This document shows positions 33,980 to 42,090 of a DNA stretch of 64,000 nt, one piece after another (position 1 is the stretch's first letter; the number at the start of each line of letters is the position of its first letter). A program made the position numbers and the translations under genes. This DNA comes from Pseudorhodoplanes sinuspersici (GTDB lineage: Bacteria > Pseudomonadota > Alphaproteobacteria > Rhizobiales > Xanthobacteraceae), in the NCBI RefSeq assembly GCF_002119765.1, contig NZ_CP021112.1, positions 2,102,501 to 2,166,500 of the forward strand. Direction: 5' to 3'. The notes beneath the pieces are model-generated. The model did no database searches and was not told the origin of the DNA. It was given only the letters and a program-made list of their open reading frames with translations.

Positions 33980-34146
33980 CTTATCCCTCCCCTGGAAGGG
34001 GAGGGTGGCTCTGAGCGGAGCGAAGAGACGGGTGGGGAGTGCAAAAAAAGTGACCCCACCCCGCCACGCATCTCACATGCGTTCGATGCGCGCCGTCCCT
34101 CCCCTTTCAGGGGAGGGATAAGAGACGGAGTCCGGGGAGGGATAAA
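33980..34146. repeat. CTCCCC/GGGGAG-type intergenic repeats before the lysC stop
   Basis: Two hairpins, CCCTCCCCT-GG-AAGGGGAGGG near 33986-34006 and CCTCCCCTTTC-AGGGGAGGG near 34101-34120, flank a region containing 'GGTGGGGAGTGC' and its partner 'GACCCCACCCC'. Similar motifs occur at 15450-15467, 32341-32390 and 60020-60050. They probably form the end of the lysC transcript. Confidence 0.65.
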
Positions 34147-34150
34147 ACCC

Positions 34151-35404
34151 TTAAGCCTTATCCAGCCCGTACAGCGAATGCAGCGTACGCACCGCAAGCT
34201 CGGTATAGGCGGCATCGATCAGCACCGAGAACTTGATCTCGGACGTCGTGATCGCACGGATGTTGATGTTGCGCGCGGCCAGCGCATTGAACGCTTTGGC
34301 GGCAACACCGGCATGGCTGCGCATGCCAATGCCGATCACCGAGACCTTCGCCACATCGGTCGCGCCGTCGAGGCGCTGATAGCCGATCTTGTCCTTGGCT
34401 TTGCCGAGCACATCGAGCGAGCGCTGATAATCGGCGGCCGGCACGGTGAAGGTGAGGTCCGTCGTCTTGCCGTCGGCCGATACGTTCTGCACGATCATGT
34501 CGACATTGATGCTGGTGTCGGCCAGCGGCCCGAAGATCGCCGCGGCGATGCCCGGCTTGTCCTCGACATTGCGAATGGAAATCTGCGCTTCGTCCTTGGA
34601 GAAGGCGATGCCCGTGACGACTTGTTGCTCCACGATATCCTCCTCGTCGCAAATCAGCGTGCCGGGCGGCATGCCGTGCGGATCGATGTCTTCCGGCTTG
34701 TCGAAGCTGGAGCGCACGAAGATCTTCACCTTGTGCACCATCCCAAGCTCGACCGAGCGAACCTGCAAAACCTTGGCGCCGAGCGAGGCCAGTTCGAGCA
34801 TTTCCTCGAACGCGACCTTGTCGAGCCGCCGCGCCTTCGGGACAACGCGCGGATCGGTGGTGTAGACGCCATCGACGTCGGTATAGATGTCGCAGCGGTC
34901 GGCCTGGATCGCCGCCGCGATCGCGACCGCGGAGGTATCGGAGCCGCCGCGGCCGAGCGTGGTGATGCGGCCGGTCTGTTGATGGATACCCTGGAAGCCG
35001 GCGATCACCGCGACCTCCTTGCGCTCCTGGAAGCGCTTGACGAGCTCGGCGCCGTTGACGTCCTCGATGCGGGCGGAGCCATGCGCATTGCTGGTGAACA
35101 TCGGCAATTGCCAGCCCTGCCAGGAGCGTGCGGTGATGCCCATGCTCTGCAGCACGATGGCGAGCAAGCCGGCCGTCACCTGCTCGCCGGAGGAGACGAT
35201 GGCGTCGTATTCGCGCGCGTCGTGCATCGGCGAGGCTTCGCGGCACCACGCCACGAGCTCGTTGGTTTTGCCGGACATGGCGGAGACGACCACCGCCACA
35301 TCGTGGCCGGCGTCATATTCGCGCTTCACATGGCGCGCGACGTTGCGGATGCGGTCGATATCGGCGACCGACGTTCCGCCGAATTTCAGCACAAGGCGTG
35401 ACAT
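34151..35404 (-). CDS. lysC: Aspartate kinase
   Basis: 417 residues from the ATG at 35404 (MSRLVLKFGGTSVADIDRI). First step of the aspartate family pathway (lysine, threonine, methionine, diaminopimelate). Catalytic domain about 1-245 with 'KFGGTSVA', 'VVSAMSGKTNELV' and 'TTLGRGGSDTSAVAIAAAI'. Two C-terminal ACT domains follow (about 265-410; 'GIAFSKDEAQISIRNV', 'KVSVIGIGMRSHAGVA') for feedback by lysine and/or threonine. It is a monofunctional class, length typical. The 11-codon upstream extension to 35437 lacks conservation. First gene of the minus-strand block and divergent from ubiG. Confidence 0.97.
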   Translation of the reverse strand: MSRLVLKFGGTSVADIDRIRNVARHVKREYDAGHDVAVVVSAMSGKTNELVAWCREASPMHDAREYDAIVSSGEQVTAGLLAIVLQSMGITARSWQGWQLPMFTSNAHGSARIEDVNGAELVKRFQERKEVAVIAGFQGIHQQTGRITTLGRGGSDTSAVAIAAAIQADRCDIYTDVDGVYTTDPRVVPKARRLDKVAFEEMLELASLGAKVLQVRSVELGMVHKVKIFVRSSFDKPEDIDPHGMPPGTLICDEEDIVEQQVVTGIAFSKDEAQISIRNVEDKPGIAAAIFGPLADTSINVDMIVQNVSADGKTTDLTFTVPAADYQRSLDVLGKAKDKIGYQRLDGATDVAKVSVIGIGMRSHAGVAAKAFNALAARNINIRAITTSEIKFSVLIDAAYTELAVRTLHSLYGLDKA

Positions 35405-35628
35405 GAAAGGATCGGCGCCCCGGGATGAAAAACACACGCGGCGGATGGGGCGGACGCGCCGGGTGCAAAGGCGGCGTATTCATAACGGCGACATGACAGC
35501 CCTGCAACCCGCCGCTTTCAGTGAAAAGTGATGGGAGGCGGGGTGTTTCACGGGGGTAAATCCCGTAGACACAAGCTGAAATACGCGTCGCAGGCGGCGC
35601 GGCGTTAACTTTTGTGACAAGGTAGCAG

Positions 35629-36375
35629 ATGCCAGGGTCGGGACCATCCACCGTCGATCAGTCCGAGGTCGAGCAATTTTCGAAGCTCGCCGCGCAATGG
35701 TGGGATGAGCGCGGCCCGATGGCGATGCTGCACAAGTTCAACCCGGTGCGCCTGGCCTATATCCGCGATCAGGTCGCGGTCCATTTTGGACGCAATCCAA
35801 AGCAGATCGGCTGCCTCTCGGGCCTGCGCATCCTCGACATCGGCTGCGGCGGCGGCATCCTGTCCGAGCCGCTGGCAAGGCTTGGCGCCAAGGTTGTCGG
35901 TGCCGACCCGTCGGAGGCCAATATCGAGGTCGCCCGCCGCCATGCCGCACAGACCGATCTGATGGTCGATTACCGTGCCATGACCGCCGAGGCCTTGGCC
36001 GACAAGGGTGAGCGGTTCGACGTGGTGCTGGCGCTTGAAGTGGTCGAGCATGTTGCCGATGTCGGTCTGTTCATGCGCCGCTGCGGTGAGATGGTGAAGC
36101 CGGGCGGCCTGATGATCGCCGCCACCATCAACCGCACCATGAAGAGCTTTGCGCTCGCCATTGTCGGCGCCGAATATGTGCTGCGCTGGCTGCCACGCGG
36201 GACGCATCGCTGGGACAAGTTCGTGACGCCCGCGGAACTCGAAGATGCGATGCGCGCGGCCGGGCTCCGTGTGGTGGACGAGCGTGGCGTGATCTACCGT
36301 GTGCGCGCCGATAGCTGGCAGCTCTCCGACGATATGGACGTGAACTACATGCTCACCGCTGCGCGGAGCGCATGA
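35629..36375 (+). CDS. ubiG: Ubiquinone biosynthesis O-methyltransferase
   Basis: 248 residues. SAM-dependent methyltransferase that performs both O-methylations of the ubiquinone ring. The N-terminal '[19 protein letters not shown]' and '[16 protein letters not shown]' are UbiG-specific. SAM motif I is '[19 protein letters not shown]', post-I '[13 protein letters not shown]', motif II '[16 protein letters not shown]', motif III '[15 protein letters not shown]'. An amphipathic segment before '[13 protein letters not shown]' is likely the membrane-contact region. Divergent from lysC by about 220 bases, a conserved arrangement. Confidence 0.97.
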   Translation: MPGSGPSTVDQSEVEQFSKLAAQWWDERGPMAMLHKFNPVRLAYIRDQVAVHFGRNPKQIGCLSGLRILDIGCGGGILSEPLARLGAKVVGADPSEANIEVARRHAAQTDLMVDYRAMTAEALADKGERFDVVLALEVVEHVADVGLFMRRCGEMVKPGGLMIAATINRTMKSFALAIVGAEYVLRWLPRGTHRWDKFVTPAELEDAMRAAGLRVVDERGVIYRVRADSWQLSDDMDVNYMLTAARSA

Positions 36376-36451
36376 CCCGACGGCAAGAAAAGTTATCCGC
36401 CTAACCTTGCACCGTGCGATATTCGCCGATCTGAATTGCGGAGGGTCGGCC

Positions 36452-36805
36452 ATGATCGTTGAAATCGTCACCTTCAACTTCCCCGCGGGACACGATCGCG
36501 CGACGGAGTTGGAGGCCGTGCGGAGCGTCACGCAGAAATGGGCCGCGAACAAGGACCTTGTCCGCAAGCAGTTTCTGTGGGGTCTGGGGGAGGCTGCAGG
36601 CACTGGTGCTGGCGTCTATGTCTGGCCGTCGATCGAGGCGTCCAAGAAGGCGCATGACGAAGAATGGCGCGAGGCGGTGAAGAAGCGCACCGGTGGCTAC
36701 CCCACCATCCGCTATTTCGATCTGATGGCGCAGGTCGACAATGCGCAAGGCACGGTGACCGAATGGTCCGCGGATGGCGTCTCGCGAGAAGTTGTAACTG
36801 TGTGA
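36452..36805 (+). CDS. Small dimeric alpha-beta-barrel-like protein of unknown function
   Basis: 117 residues. The ATG at 36452 is preceded by GGAGGG and gives 'MIVEIVTFNFPAGHDRATEL', the first strand of what looks like a ferredoxin-like (ABM/YdhR-type) fold. Two pseudo-repeats follow: 'LVRKQFLWGLGEAAGTGAGV', then 'VYVWPSIEASKKAHDEEWRE' and 'TIRYFDLMAQVDN'. This resembles putative mono-oxygenase or YdhR proteins, but no cofactor motif is visible. It lies 76 bases after ubiG on the same strand and before a family A repeat. A role is not assigned. Confidence 0.75.
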   Translation: MIVEIVTFNFPAGHDRATELEAVRSVTQKWAANKDLVRKQFLWGLGEAAGTGAGVYVWPSIEASKKAHDEEWREAVKKRTGGYPTIRYFDLMAQVDNAQGTVTEWSADGVSREVVTV

Positions 36806-36828
36806 TGGCCAGTGAACTCACAATTCTT

Positions 36829-36898
36829 CCGTTCGTCCCCGCGAAGGCGGGGACCCAGCGCAAAAATCCTAGATTCCCGCTTTCGCGGGAATGAGCGG
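36829..36898. repeat. Intergenic double-hairpin repeat, family A, complete copy
   Basis: The left end CCGTTC and right end GAGCGG correspond to the family ends. The left arm is GTCCCCGC-GAAG-GCGGGGAC and the right arm is ATTCCCGC-TTTC-GCGGGAAT. CCCAG follows the left arm; the facing CTGGA is degraded to CTAGA. It lies between two plus-strand genes. Confidence 0.85.
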
Positions 36899-36946
36899 GT
36901 GTTGGTGCACTGCCTTCAACCAATTGCCTGCTGAAGAACCAGCCGC

Positions 36947-37846
36947 ATGACTGACTACGGCTGGCTATGGATTGTATTCACGGTTCTTGCTGCCGCGGGG
37001 CAGACAGTCCGCAATGCGGCGCAACGGGAATTGACGGTGAAGCTTGGCACCGTCGGTGCGACGCATGTGCGCTTCCTGTTCGGCTTTCCGTTCGCGGTGA
37101 TCTTTCTGCTCGGACTGATGCTGGTGACCGGCGCATCGCTGCCGAGACCGCCGGCTGTGTTCTGGCCATGGATCATCGACGGCATGGGCGCGCAGATCAT
37201 TGCGACGGCGCTGATGCTCGCAGCAATGGGCGAGCGCTCGTTCGTCGTGACGATTGCCTACATCAAAACCGAACCCGTGCAGGTGGCGCTGTTCGGTTTG
37301 ATCTTTCTCGGCGACACCTTGAGTATCGGCATGGTCGCAGCGATCCTGATCGCGACGGCGGGCGTGGTGGTGATGTCGCTGAAGCCCGGCGGCGCACCAT
37401 CGGACAGCTGGCGACCGACATTGCTGGGTCTTGCGTCAGGCGCGATGTTTGCGTTGTCCGCGGTCGGTTATCGCGGCGCGATCCTGAGCCTGAATTTGTC
37501 AGATTATATGATGGCGGCGACGTTCACGCTGGTCGTCGGCTTGCTGCTGCAATCGGTGATCCTGTCGATCTATCTGATGCTGCGCAGTCCCGATGTGATG
37601 CGCGCGATCATGCAACAATGGCGGCCGTCCTTGTTCGCCGGGTTTATGGGTGCGACGGCATCGCAATTCTGGTTTTTGGCTTTCGCGCTGGCGACGGCGG
37701 CGAGCGTGCGGACGCTGGCGCTGGTGGAAGTATTGTTCGCGCAGGCGATCTCAACCTTCGTGTTTGGTCACAAGACGTCAGCGCGCGAAGGTTTAGGGAT
37801 CGTGTTGATTGTGATCGGCGTCGTGCTGCTGATCTGGGCGCACTAG
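36947..37846 (+). CDS. EamA/DMT-superfamily transporter
   Basis: 299 residues with ten hydrophobic segments. The first half includes 'LWIVFTVLAAAGQTVRNAAQ', 'FLFGFPFAVIFLLGLML' and 'AQIIATALMLAAMGERSF'. The second starts near 'LLGLASGAMFALSAVGYRG' and ends 'GIVLIVIGVVLLIWAH'. 'YIKTEPVQVALFGLIFLGD' is the EamA segment preceding helix 5. It is not close to the EamA protein at 7001 in sequence. Substrate unknown. Its transcript probably ends at the large cruciform at 37874-37919, shared with the convergent RlpA-like gene. Confidence 0.9.
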   Translation: MTDYGWLWIVFTVLAAAGQTVRNAAQRELTVKLGTVGATHVRFLFGFPFAVIFLLGLMLVTGASLPRPPAVFWPWIIDGMGAQIIATALMLAAMGERSFVVTIAYIKTEPVQVALFGLIFLGDTLSIGMVAAILIATAGVVVMSLKPGGAPSDSWRPTLLGLASGAMFALSAVGYRGAILSLNLSDYMMAATFTLVVGLLLQSVILSIYLMLRSPDVMRAIMQQWRPSLFAGFMGATASQFWFLAFALATAASVRTLALVEVLFAQAISTFVFGHKTSAREGLGIVLIVIGVVLLIWAH

Positions 37847-37873
37847 GGATTGATGGAAAAGAATCTCCGGTGG

Positions 37874-37919
37874 GCGCCCCCGTTCAACTTGTCATGACAA
37901 GCAGAACAAACGGGGGCGC
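37874..37919. terminator. Large convergent hairpin between transporter and RlpA-like genes
   Basis: GCGCCCCCGTT (37874-37884) pairs perfectly with AACGGGGGCGC (37909-37919). Inside, CTTGTCATGACAAG (37888-37901) is a perfect palindrome. It lies 28 bases after one stop and 8 bases before the stop of the convergent gene. A short A/T context (ACCAAAAC) follows. A bidirectional terminator is the simplest reading. Confidence 0.6.
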
Positions 37920-37926
37920 ACCAAAA

Positions 37927-38274
37927 CTAATTCCGTGCCAGCGTGACCGGAGCGAGCCCGGCAACGCCGATGGCGCGTGCTGCAGCAGGCGACAGATCGA
38001 TCACCCGGCCGCGTATAAACGGGCCCCGGTCCGAAATGCGGACCACGACGCTACGACCATTTTTCCGATTGGTGACACGGACATGCGTGCCGAAAGGAAG
38101 TGTGCGATGAGCGGCCGTCAGAGCCGCTGGATTCATCCGTTCCCCGCTCGCGGTCTTTTTTCCGGCATAGCCGTCACGATGGCCATAGACCGATGCAATT
38201 CCGGATTCTGCTTGAGCACCCCCTGCGAAGGAAAGACATACTGCAAACGCTACTGCGAAGGCTTTCGCCTGCAT
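37927..38274 (-). CDS. RlpA-like septal ring lytic transglycosylase (DPBB domain only)
   Basis: 115 residues. Signal peptide '[20 protein letters not shown]', cleaved near 'AQAES', then a double-psi beta-barrel: '[19 protein letters not shown]', '[18 protein letters not shown]' and the catalytic-type Asp in '[18 protein letters not shown]'. RlpA enzymes cut glycan strands lacking stem peptides. There is no lipobox and no SPOR domain, so this is a short periplasmic form. Length fits the minimal DPBB group in Rhizobiales. Confidence 0.9.
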   Translation of the reverse strand: MQAKAFAVAFAVCLSFAGGAQAESGIASVYGHRDGYAGKKTASGERMNPAALTAAHRTLPFGTHVRVTNRKNGRSVVVRISDRGPFIRGRVIDLSPAAARAIGVAGLAPVTLARN

Positions 38275-38465
38275 TCAAAACACCCCGGTGTTGTTGGAGA
38301 AGGGGGCGCCTTGCCGACGGAATGCGGCCACGATGTGGCAGCGAGGTATTTTCTGCTGGTGCTGCGGCAATCCTTCCGCTGCGCGAAAGGTCACTGTCCC
38401 ATCAACGTACATCACTGTCCGTGAAGTGGACGTATTGTGAGCCGATGTGTCCCGACTGTCCTGAA

Positions 38466-38945
38466 TTAATTCCGCTCGTCAGGAAGGATGGGCAGCGCGT
38501 GAAATTCGATGCCTTCGTCGTGCAATTCCTTGGCCTCTTCCGGCGAGGCTTCGCCGTAGATCGAGCGGTGCTCGGTCTCGCCGTAATGCATCTTGCGCGC
38601 TTCCTCGGGAAACTTCTTGCCGACATTGTCAGCGTTGCTGACGAGATGGTCGCGCAGCTCCTTCAGCTTGGCGCGGAATTCCTTTTCCTGTGGCGACATC
38701 ATCGCCACGTTTTCAGAGGATGGTGCAGCTTCCGTTGTGGCCTGAACAGGTGCTTCCACCGGTTCGCTGCGCTTGCGTCCGCCACGCCCGATCGCCGGCG
38801 CCATGATCGCCTTTTCGATTTTCTTCGAATCGCAGGCGGGGCAGGTCACAAGTCCGCGCTTACGCTGCTTGTCATAATCGGCAGAGCTGTTGAACCAGAT
38901 TTCGAAATTGTGTTTCCGCTCGCAAACGAGCGCATACCGAATCAT
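38466..38945 (-). CDS. DUF1178 family protein
   Basis: 159 residues. The N-terminal rubredoxin/zinc-ribbon-like part starts 'MIRYALVCERKHNFEIWF' and carries 'VTCPACDSKKIEKAIMAP'. The C-terminal helical half reads 'EFRAKLKELRDHLVSNADNV' and 'GKKFPEEARKMHYGE', the DUF1178 signature. Zinc binding through the three visible Cys is plausible. Function unknown. It overlaps the nitrilase-family gene upstream by 4 bases and is the last gene of the comF-grxC-nitrilase-DUF1178 operon. Confidence 0.93.
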   Translation of the reverse strand: MIRYALVCERKHNFEIWFNSSADYDKQRKRGLVTCPACDSKKIEKAIMAPAIGRGGRKRSEPVEAPVQATTEAAPSSENVAMMSPQEKEFRAKLKELRDHLVSNADNVGKKFPEEARKMHYGETEHRSIYGEASPEEAKELHDEGIEFHALPILPDERN

Positions 38946-39823
38946 GACGGATCACCAACAACGTGCAGATGCGCCGGCTCCGCGATCGGCGCAATGATAT
39001 CAAAACGGCGGCCATGCTGCAGGGATGGCACTTTGCCGCGTGCTGCGGTCACCTCGGCAGGATCGATGTCGGCCATGACGACGCCAGGTTCGGTTCCGCC
39101 TTCGGCCAGAACGCGGCCCCAGGGATCGACGATCAGCGAATGGCCGAAGGTCTCGCGGCCGTTTTCATGCTTGCCGCCTTGGGCGGCAGCAAGAACGAAA
39201 GAGCCATTCTCGATCGCGCGGGCCCGGATCAGCGTCGTCCAGTGCGCTTCGCCGGTCTGGCGTGTGAAGGCCGCCGGGATCGTCAGCACGGTCGCGCCGG
39301 CTTCCGCCAATGCGCGATAGAGCGCCGGGAAGCGCAGGTCGTAGCAAATGGTCAGGCCGAAACGCGCCCAGGGCAGATCGACGAGAACGGCGCTTTCGCC
39401 CGGCTGATAGCTGCGCGATTCGCGATAGCTTTCGCCACCGGCAAGATCGACGTCGAACATATGGATCTTGTCGTAGCGGGCGACGATCTCGCCATGCGGA
39501 TCAATCATGAACGAGCGGTTTGCCGCTCTCTCGGGCGAGACCTTGATGGCCAGTGATCCAACATGGACATGGAGCTGGAGCTTGCGTGCGAGTTCGCGAA
39601 ACGCGGCAAGACACGGATCCTTGTCCTCTTCCATGATCGTCGCAAACAATGCGTCGCGCGACAGCTCCATGATATTGGTCATCTCGGGCGTCTGCACGTA
39701 CTGTGCGCCACCCGCTTTTGCCTCGCCGATCAGCTTCACCGCCTCGTCGAGGTTGGCTTGCGGCGTCCGGCCTGATCGCATCTGGATCAGGCCGACGCGG
39801 AATTTTCCGTCCGTTCGGATCAT
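38942..39823 (-). CDS. Carbon-nitrogen hydrolase (Nit1/YbeM-like nitrilase family)
   Basis: 293 residues. The catalytic Glu-Lys-Cys triad is visible in 'YVQTPEMTNIM', 'YDKIHMFDVDLAGG' and 'LTICYDLRFPALYRALAEAG'. The 'FDVDL' and 'CYDLRFP' sequences place it near Nit1 / omega-amidase-type enzymes, which repair deaminated glutathione or hydrolyse omega-amides. Its placement next to grxC fits a glutathione link, but this is inference. Both ends overlap neighbouring genes by 4 bases (grxC and DUF1178), so expression is coupled. Confidence 0.93.
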   Translation of the reverse strand: MIRTDGKFRVGLIQMRSGRTPQANLDEAVKLIGEAKAGGAQYVQTPEMTNIMELSRDALFATIMEEDKDPCLAAFRELARKLQLHVHVGSLAIKVSPERAANRSFMIDPHGEIVARYDKIHMFDVDLAGGESYRESRSYQPGESAVLVDLPWARFGLTICYDLRFPALYRALAEAGATVLTIPAAFTRQTGEAHWTTLIRARAIENGSFVLAAAQGGKHENGRETFGHSLIVDPWGRVLAEGGTEPGVVMADIDPAEVTAARGKVPSLQHGRRFDIIAPIAEPAHLHVVGDPS

Positions 39824-40092
39824 GCCGCAGGTCCGGTCTCAGTCAGCAATGGGTCGAGTTTGCCCGCGTCGTTCAAAGCATAGAGATCGTCACATCCGCC
39901 AACATGGGTTGCGCCGATGAAGATCTGCGGCACCGTGGTGCGGCCATTGGCGCGTGTGGTCATCTCGCTTCGCAGTTCCCGGCTCCCGCCGACATCGATT
40001 TCCTTGAAAGGGACGCCTTTCTTGACCAGCAGATCCTTTGCCCAGCCGCAATATGGGCAATAGGCGGTGGTGTAGATTTCAACGGGAGGCAT
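39820..40092 (-). CDS. grxC: Glutaredoxin 3
   Basis: 90 residues, thioredoxin fold. Dithiol active site 'YTTAYCPYCGWAKDLL', cis-Pro region 'GRTTVPQIFIG' and the glutathione-binding 'HVGGCDDLYAL'. This is the GrxC class, which reduces glutathione mixed disulfides and cytoplasmic targets. It follows comF by 33 bases and overlaps the nitrilase-family gene by 4. Length typical. Confidence 0.96.
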   Translation of the reverse strand: MPPVEIYTTAYCPYCGWAKDLLVKKGVPFKEIDVGGSRELRSEMTTRANGRTTVPQIFIGATHVGGCDDLYALNDAGKLDPLLTETGPAA

Positions 40093-40125
40093 TATGGTTT
40101 CGGACAGTTTTATGACGTGTCTTCT

Positions 40126-40923
40126 CTATATGGGCGCGCGCACCTGGTCCACAACCCGCGCGAAAACCAGCACGTCCACCTGGCGGGCGCCGCCGCGCAG
40201 GAGCGCGCGGGCGCAGGTATCCGCAGTTGCGCCGGATGTGAGCACGTCGTCGATCAGAAGGACATGGCGCCCCAAGACGTCAGCCTTGCCGGCAGGGTCC
40301 ACCCGAAATGCACCCTGTACATTGGTGGCCCGTTCGGACTTCGACAGTCCCACCTGCTGTGGCGTCGCCTTCACCCGGCGTAGGGCGGTGAAATTCGCCG
40401 GCACGCCGCTCTTGTCCGACAACAATTTGGATAGCGTCGCCGACTGGTTGAAACGGCGCGCCCACATCCGCCGCCAGTGCAGCGGCACCGGCACGATGAC
40501 ATCGGCATCGTCCAGCAGCTCCGTGCCGGCGCGGCCCATCCAGCCCGCCACGACCGGTGCGAGATCGAGCCGGTCGCCATATTTGAGAGCGTGGACGATG
40601 GTGCGGGCGATGTCGTCGTAGCGGACGGCGGCCCTGGCCCGCGCATAGGCGGGCGGGGCGGCCATCGCCTGCATGGAATAGATGCCCGGCCCAGGATCAT
40701 AGGCGAAGGGTATGCCAAGCTTTTCACAGAAGGGCCGCTCGATCGGCGACAGCTTCGACCAGCAGGTGGCGCACAGGCCTGCGCCGTCGCCGACCGGGTC
40801 GCGGCAGGACGGGCAGAGCGGCGGCAACGCCACGTCCAGCGCCAGCCGCAAGGGCAGCCGGAGCGCTGACACGATTTGCGACAGGCGCGAAGGCCCGCCT
40901 TCGTTTATAGCCGTGTTGGGCAT
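40126..40923 (-). CDS. comF: ComF-family phosphoribosyltransferase-like protein
   Basis: 265 residues from the ATG at 40923. The open frame runs on into the divergent methyltransferase and is ignored there. An N-terminal double zinc ribbon, 'LPPLCPSCRDPVGDGAGLCATCW', is read here as CPSC and CATC pairs. The PRT fold follows, with 'IVPVPLHWRRMWARRFNQS', 'QVGLSKSERATNVQGAF' and the PRPP loop 'VLLIDDVLTSGATADTC'. Homologues take part in DNA uptake; in non-competent bacteria the role is unclear. First gene of the comF-grxC-nitrilase-DUF1178 operon. Confidence 0.95.
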   Translation of the reverse strand: MPNTAINEGGPSRLSQIVSALRLPLRLALDVALPPLCPSCRDPVGDGAGLCATCWSKLSPIERPFCEKLGIPFAYDPGPGIYSMQAMAAPPAYARARAAVRYDDIARTIVHALKYGDRLDLAPVVAGWMGRAGTELLDDADVIVPVPLHWRRMWARRFNQSATLSKLLSDKSGVPANFTALRRVKATPQQVGLSKSERATNVQGAFRVDPAGKADVLGRHVLLIDDVLTSGATADTCARALLRGGARQVDVLVFARVVDQVRAPI

Positions 40924-40959
40924 GGCTTTCAGGCTAGCGCCCCTAGGAGTTTGACGAAA

Positions 40960-41859
40960 GTGGCTGGAAGCCCCGTTCTGTTTGACCGATCTCTGCTGCG
41001 GCAGCGGCGCCTGCGGGCGCAGCGCGGTGAGCCGGTGACATTTCTGCTCAATCACGTCGCTGCTGACCTCATCGAACGGCTTTCGGTGGTGAAGCGGTCT
41101 TTCGCGATCGCGGCCGATATCGGCACGCCGACATCGGCGCTACGCAATTTGATGCGCGAGCAAAACCTGGCCGAGATGATCATCGGCGTCGATGCGTTGT
41201 TTCCCGCAAGCCCGAACCCATCCACGATTGCCGCTGATGAAGAAGCGTTGCCGTTTGCCGATGCGTCGCTTGATCTCGCGGTATCGGCGCTTGCGCTGCA
41301 ATGGGTCAACGATCTGCCGGGAACGCTGGCGCAGATCAGGCGCGCATTGAAGCCAGACGGCTTGTTTCTTGCCGCGCTTCTCGGCGGCGAGACGCTGACG
41401 GAGTTGCGGCAATCTTTCGCGGCAGCGGAAGCGGAGATCGAAGGTGGCGTGTCGCCACGTGTCGCGCCGTTCGCGGATATGCGCGACATCGGCGCGCTGC
41501 TGCAACGGGCCGGCTTCGCATTGCCGGTGGCCGATATCGATCGTTTGATCGTTCGTTACGATACGCCGTTCGGTCTCATGCAGGATCTGCGTGGCATGGG
41601 CGCGACCAATGTTCTGCTGGAACGCCGGCGCACGCCCCTGAAGCGCGCCACTCTGCAACGCATGGCGCAAATCTATGCCGAGCGCTTCAGCGATCCCGAC
41701 GGACGCCTGCGTACGACATTCGACATTGTGTGGTTATCGGGATGGGCGCCGCATGAGAGTCAGCAGCAACCCTTGCGGCCAGGTTCGGCGCGAACGCGTC
41801 TCGCCGACGCGCTGAAGACGACTGAATTTCCGGCAGGTGAGAAATCGGGCAGTCGTTAG
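40960..41859 (+). CDS. SAM-dependent methyltransferase-fold protein, NDUFAF5/BioC-like
   Basis: 299 residues from a GTG start at 40960. A TTG at 40951 is in frame, but AGGAGT (40945-40950) touches it, whereas it sits at good spacing from the GTG. The N-terminus 'VLFDRSLLRQRRLRAQRGE' resembles the start of mitochondrial complex I assembly factor NDUFAF5 and alphaproteobacterial relatives. The Rossmann part has 'SFAIAADIGTPTSALR' in place of a glycine-rich motif I, 'LPFADASLDLAVSALALQWV', 'IRRALKPDGLFLAALLGG' and the family segment 'LMQDLRGMGATNVLLERRR'. NDUFAF5 hydroxylates an arginine; the bacterial role is inferred. The 3' end overlaps the convergent Flp gene by 4 bases. Confidence 0.88.
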   Translation: MAGSPVLFDRSLLRQRRLRAQRGEPVTFLLNHVAADLIERLSVVKRSFAIAADIGTPTSALRNLMREQNLAEMIIGVDALFPASPNPSTIAADEEALPFADASLDLAVSALALQWVNDLPGTLAQIRRALKPDGLFLAALLGGETLTELRQSFAAAEAEIEGGVSPRVAPFADMRDIGALLQRAGFALPVADIDRLIVRYDTPFGLMQDLRGMGATNVLLERRRTPLKRATLQRMAQIYAERFSDPDGRLRTTFDIVWLSGWAPHESQQQPLRPGSARTRLADALKTTEFPAGEKSGSR

Positions 41860-42038
41860 CTCGTCATGGCAGTATAAACCCGATCATACATCGTCTTAAC
41901 CGAGTCGCCGAGCGATATGACAGTCGAGACCACCGCGACGGCGATGCCGGCGGCGATCAGCGCATATTCGATGGCAGTCGCGCCGTCTTCGTTGCGAACG
42001 AAGCGGTGGATCGTCTCGGGCAGTCGTCGCACTTGCAT
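41856..42038 (-). CDS. Orphan Flp/Fap-type pilin subunit
   Basis: 60 residues from the ATG at 42038; an ATG 27 bases upstream would add nine residues. It has a short basic leader, then the type IVb prepilin site 'NEDGATAIEYALIAAGIA' with cleavage expected after Gly, Glu at +5 and Tyr at +6, and one hydrophobic helix. Flp pilins are assembled by Tad machinery for adhesion. No tad/cpa genes are in the window, so this is an isolated copy that would rely on a Tad locus elsewhere. Convergent, 4-base overlap with the NDUFAF5-like gene. Confidence 0.92.
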   Translation of the reverse strand: MQVRRLPETIHRFVRNEDGATAIEYALIAAGIAVAVVSTVISLGDSVKTMYDRVYTAMTS

Positions 42039-42090
42039 AGGCCTGTCCTGTTCTGCACGCTTCAAATGCCGGTGCGATCGAATGCACCGG

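Noticed and set aside
33580-34014. 144-codon frame in the element before lysC
   Set aside because: Arg-rich, without domain features, spans a dispersed non-coding element and a hairpin repeat. Typical of mis-called ORFs in such elements.
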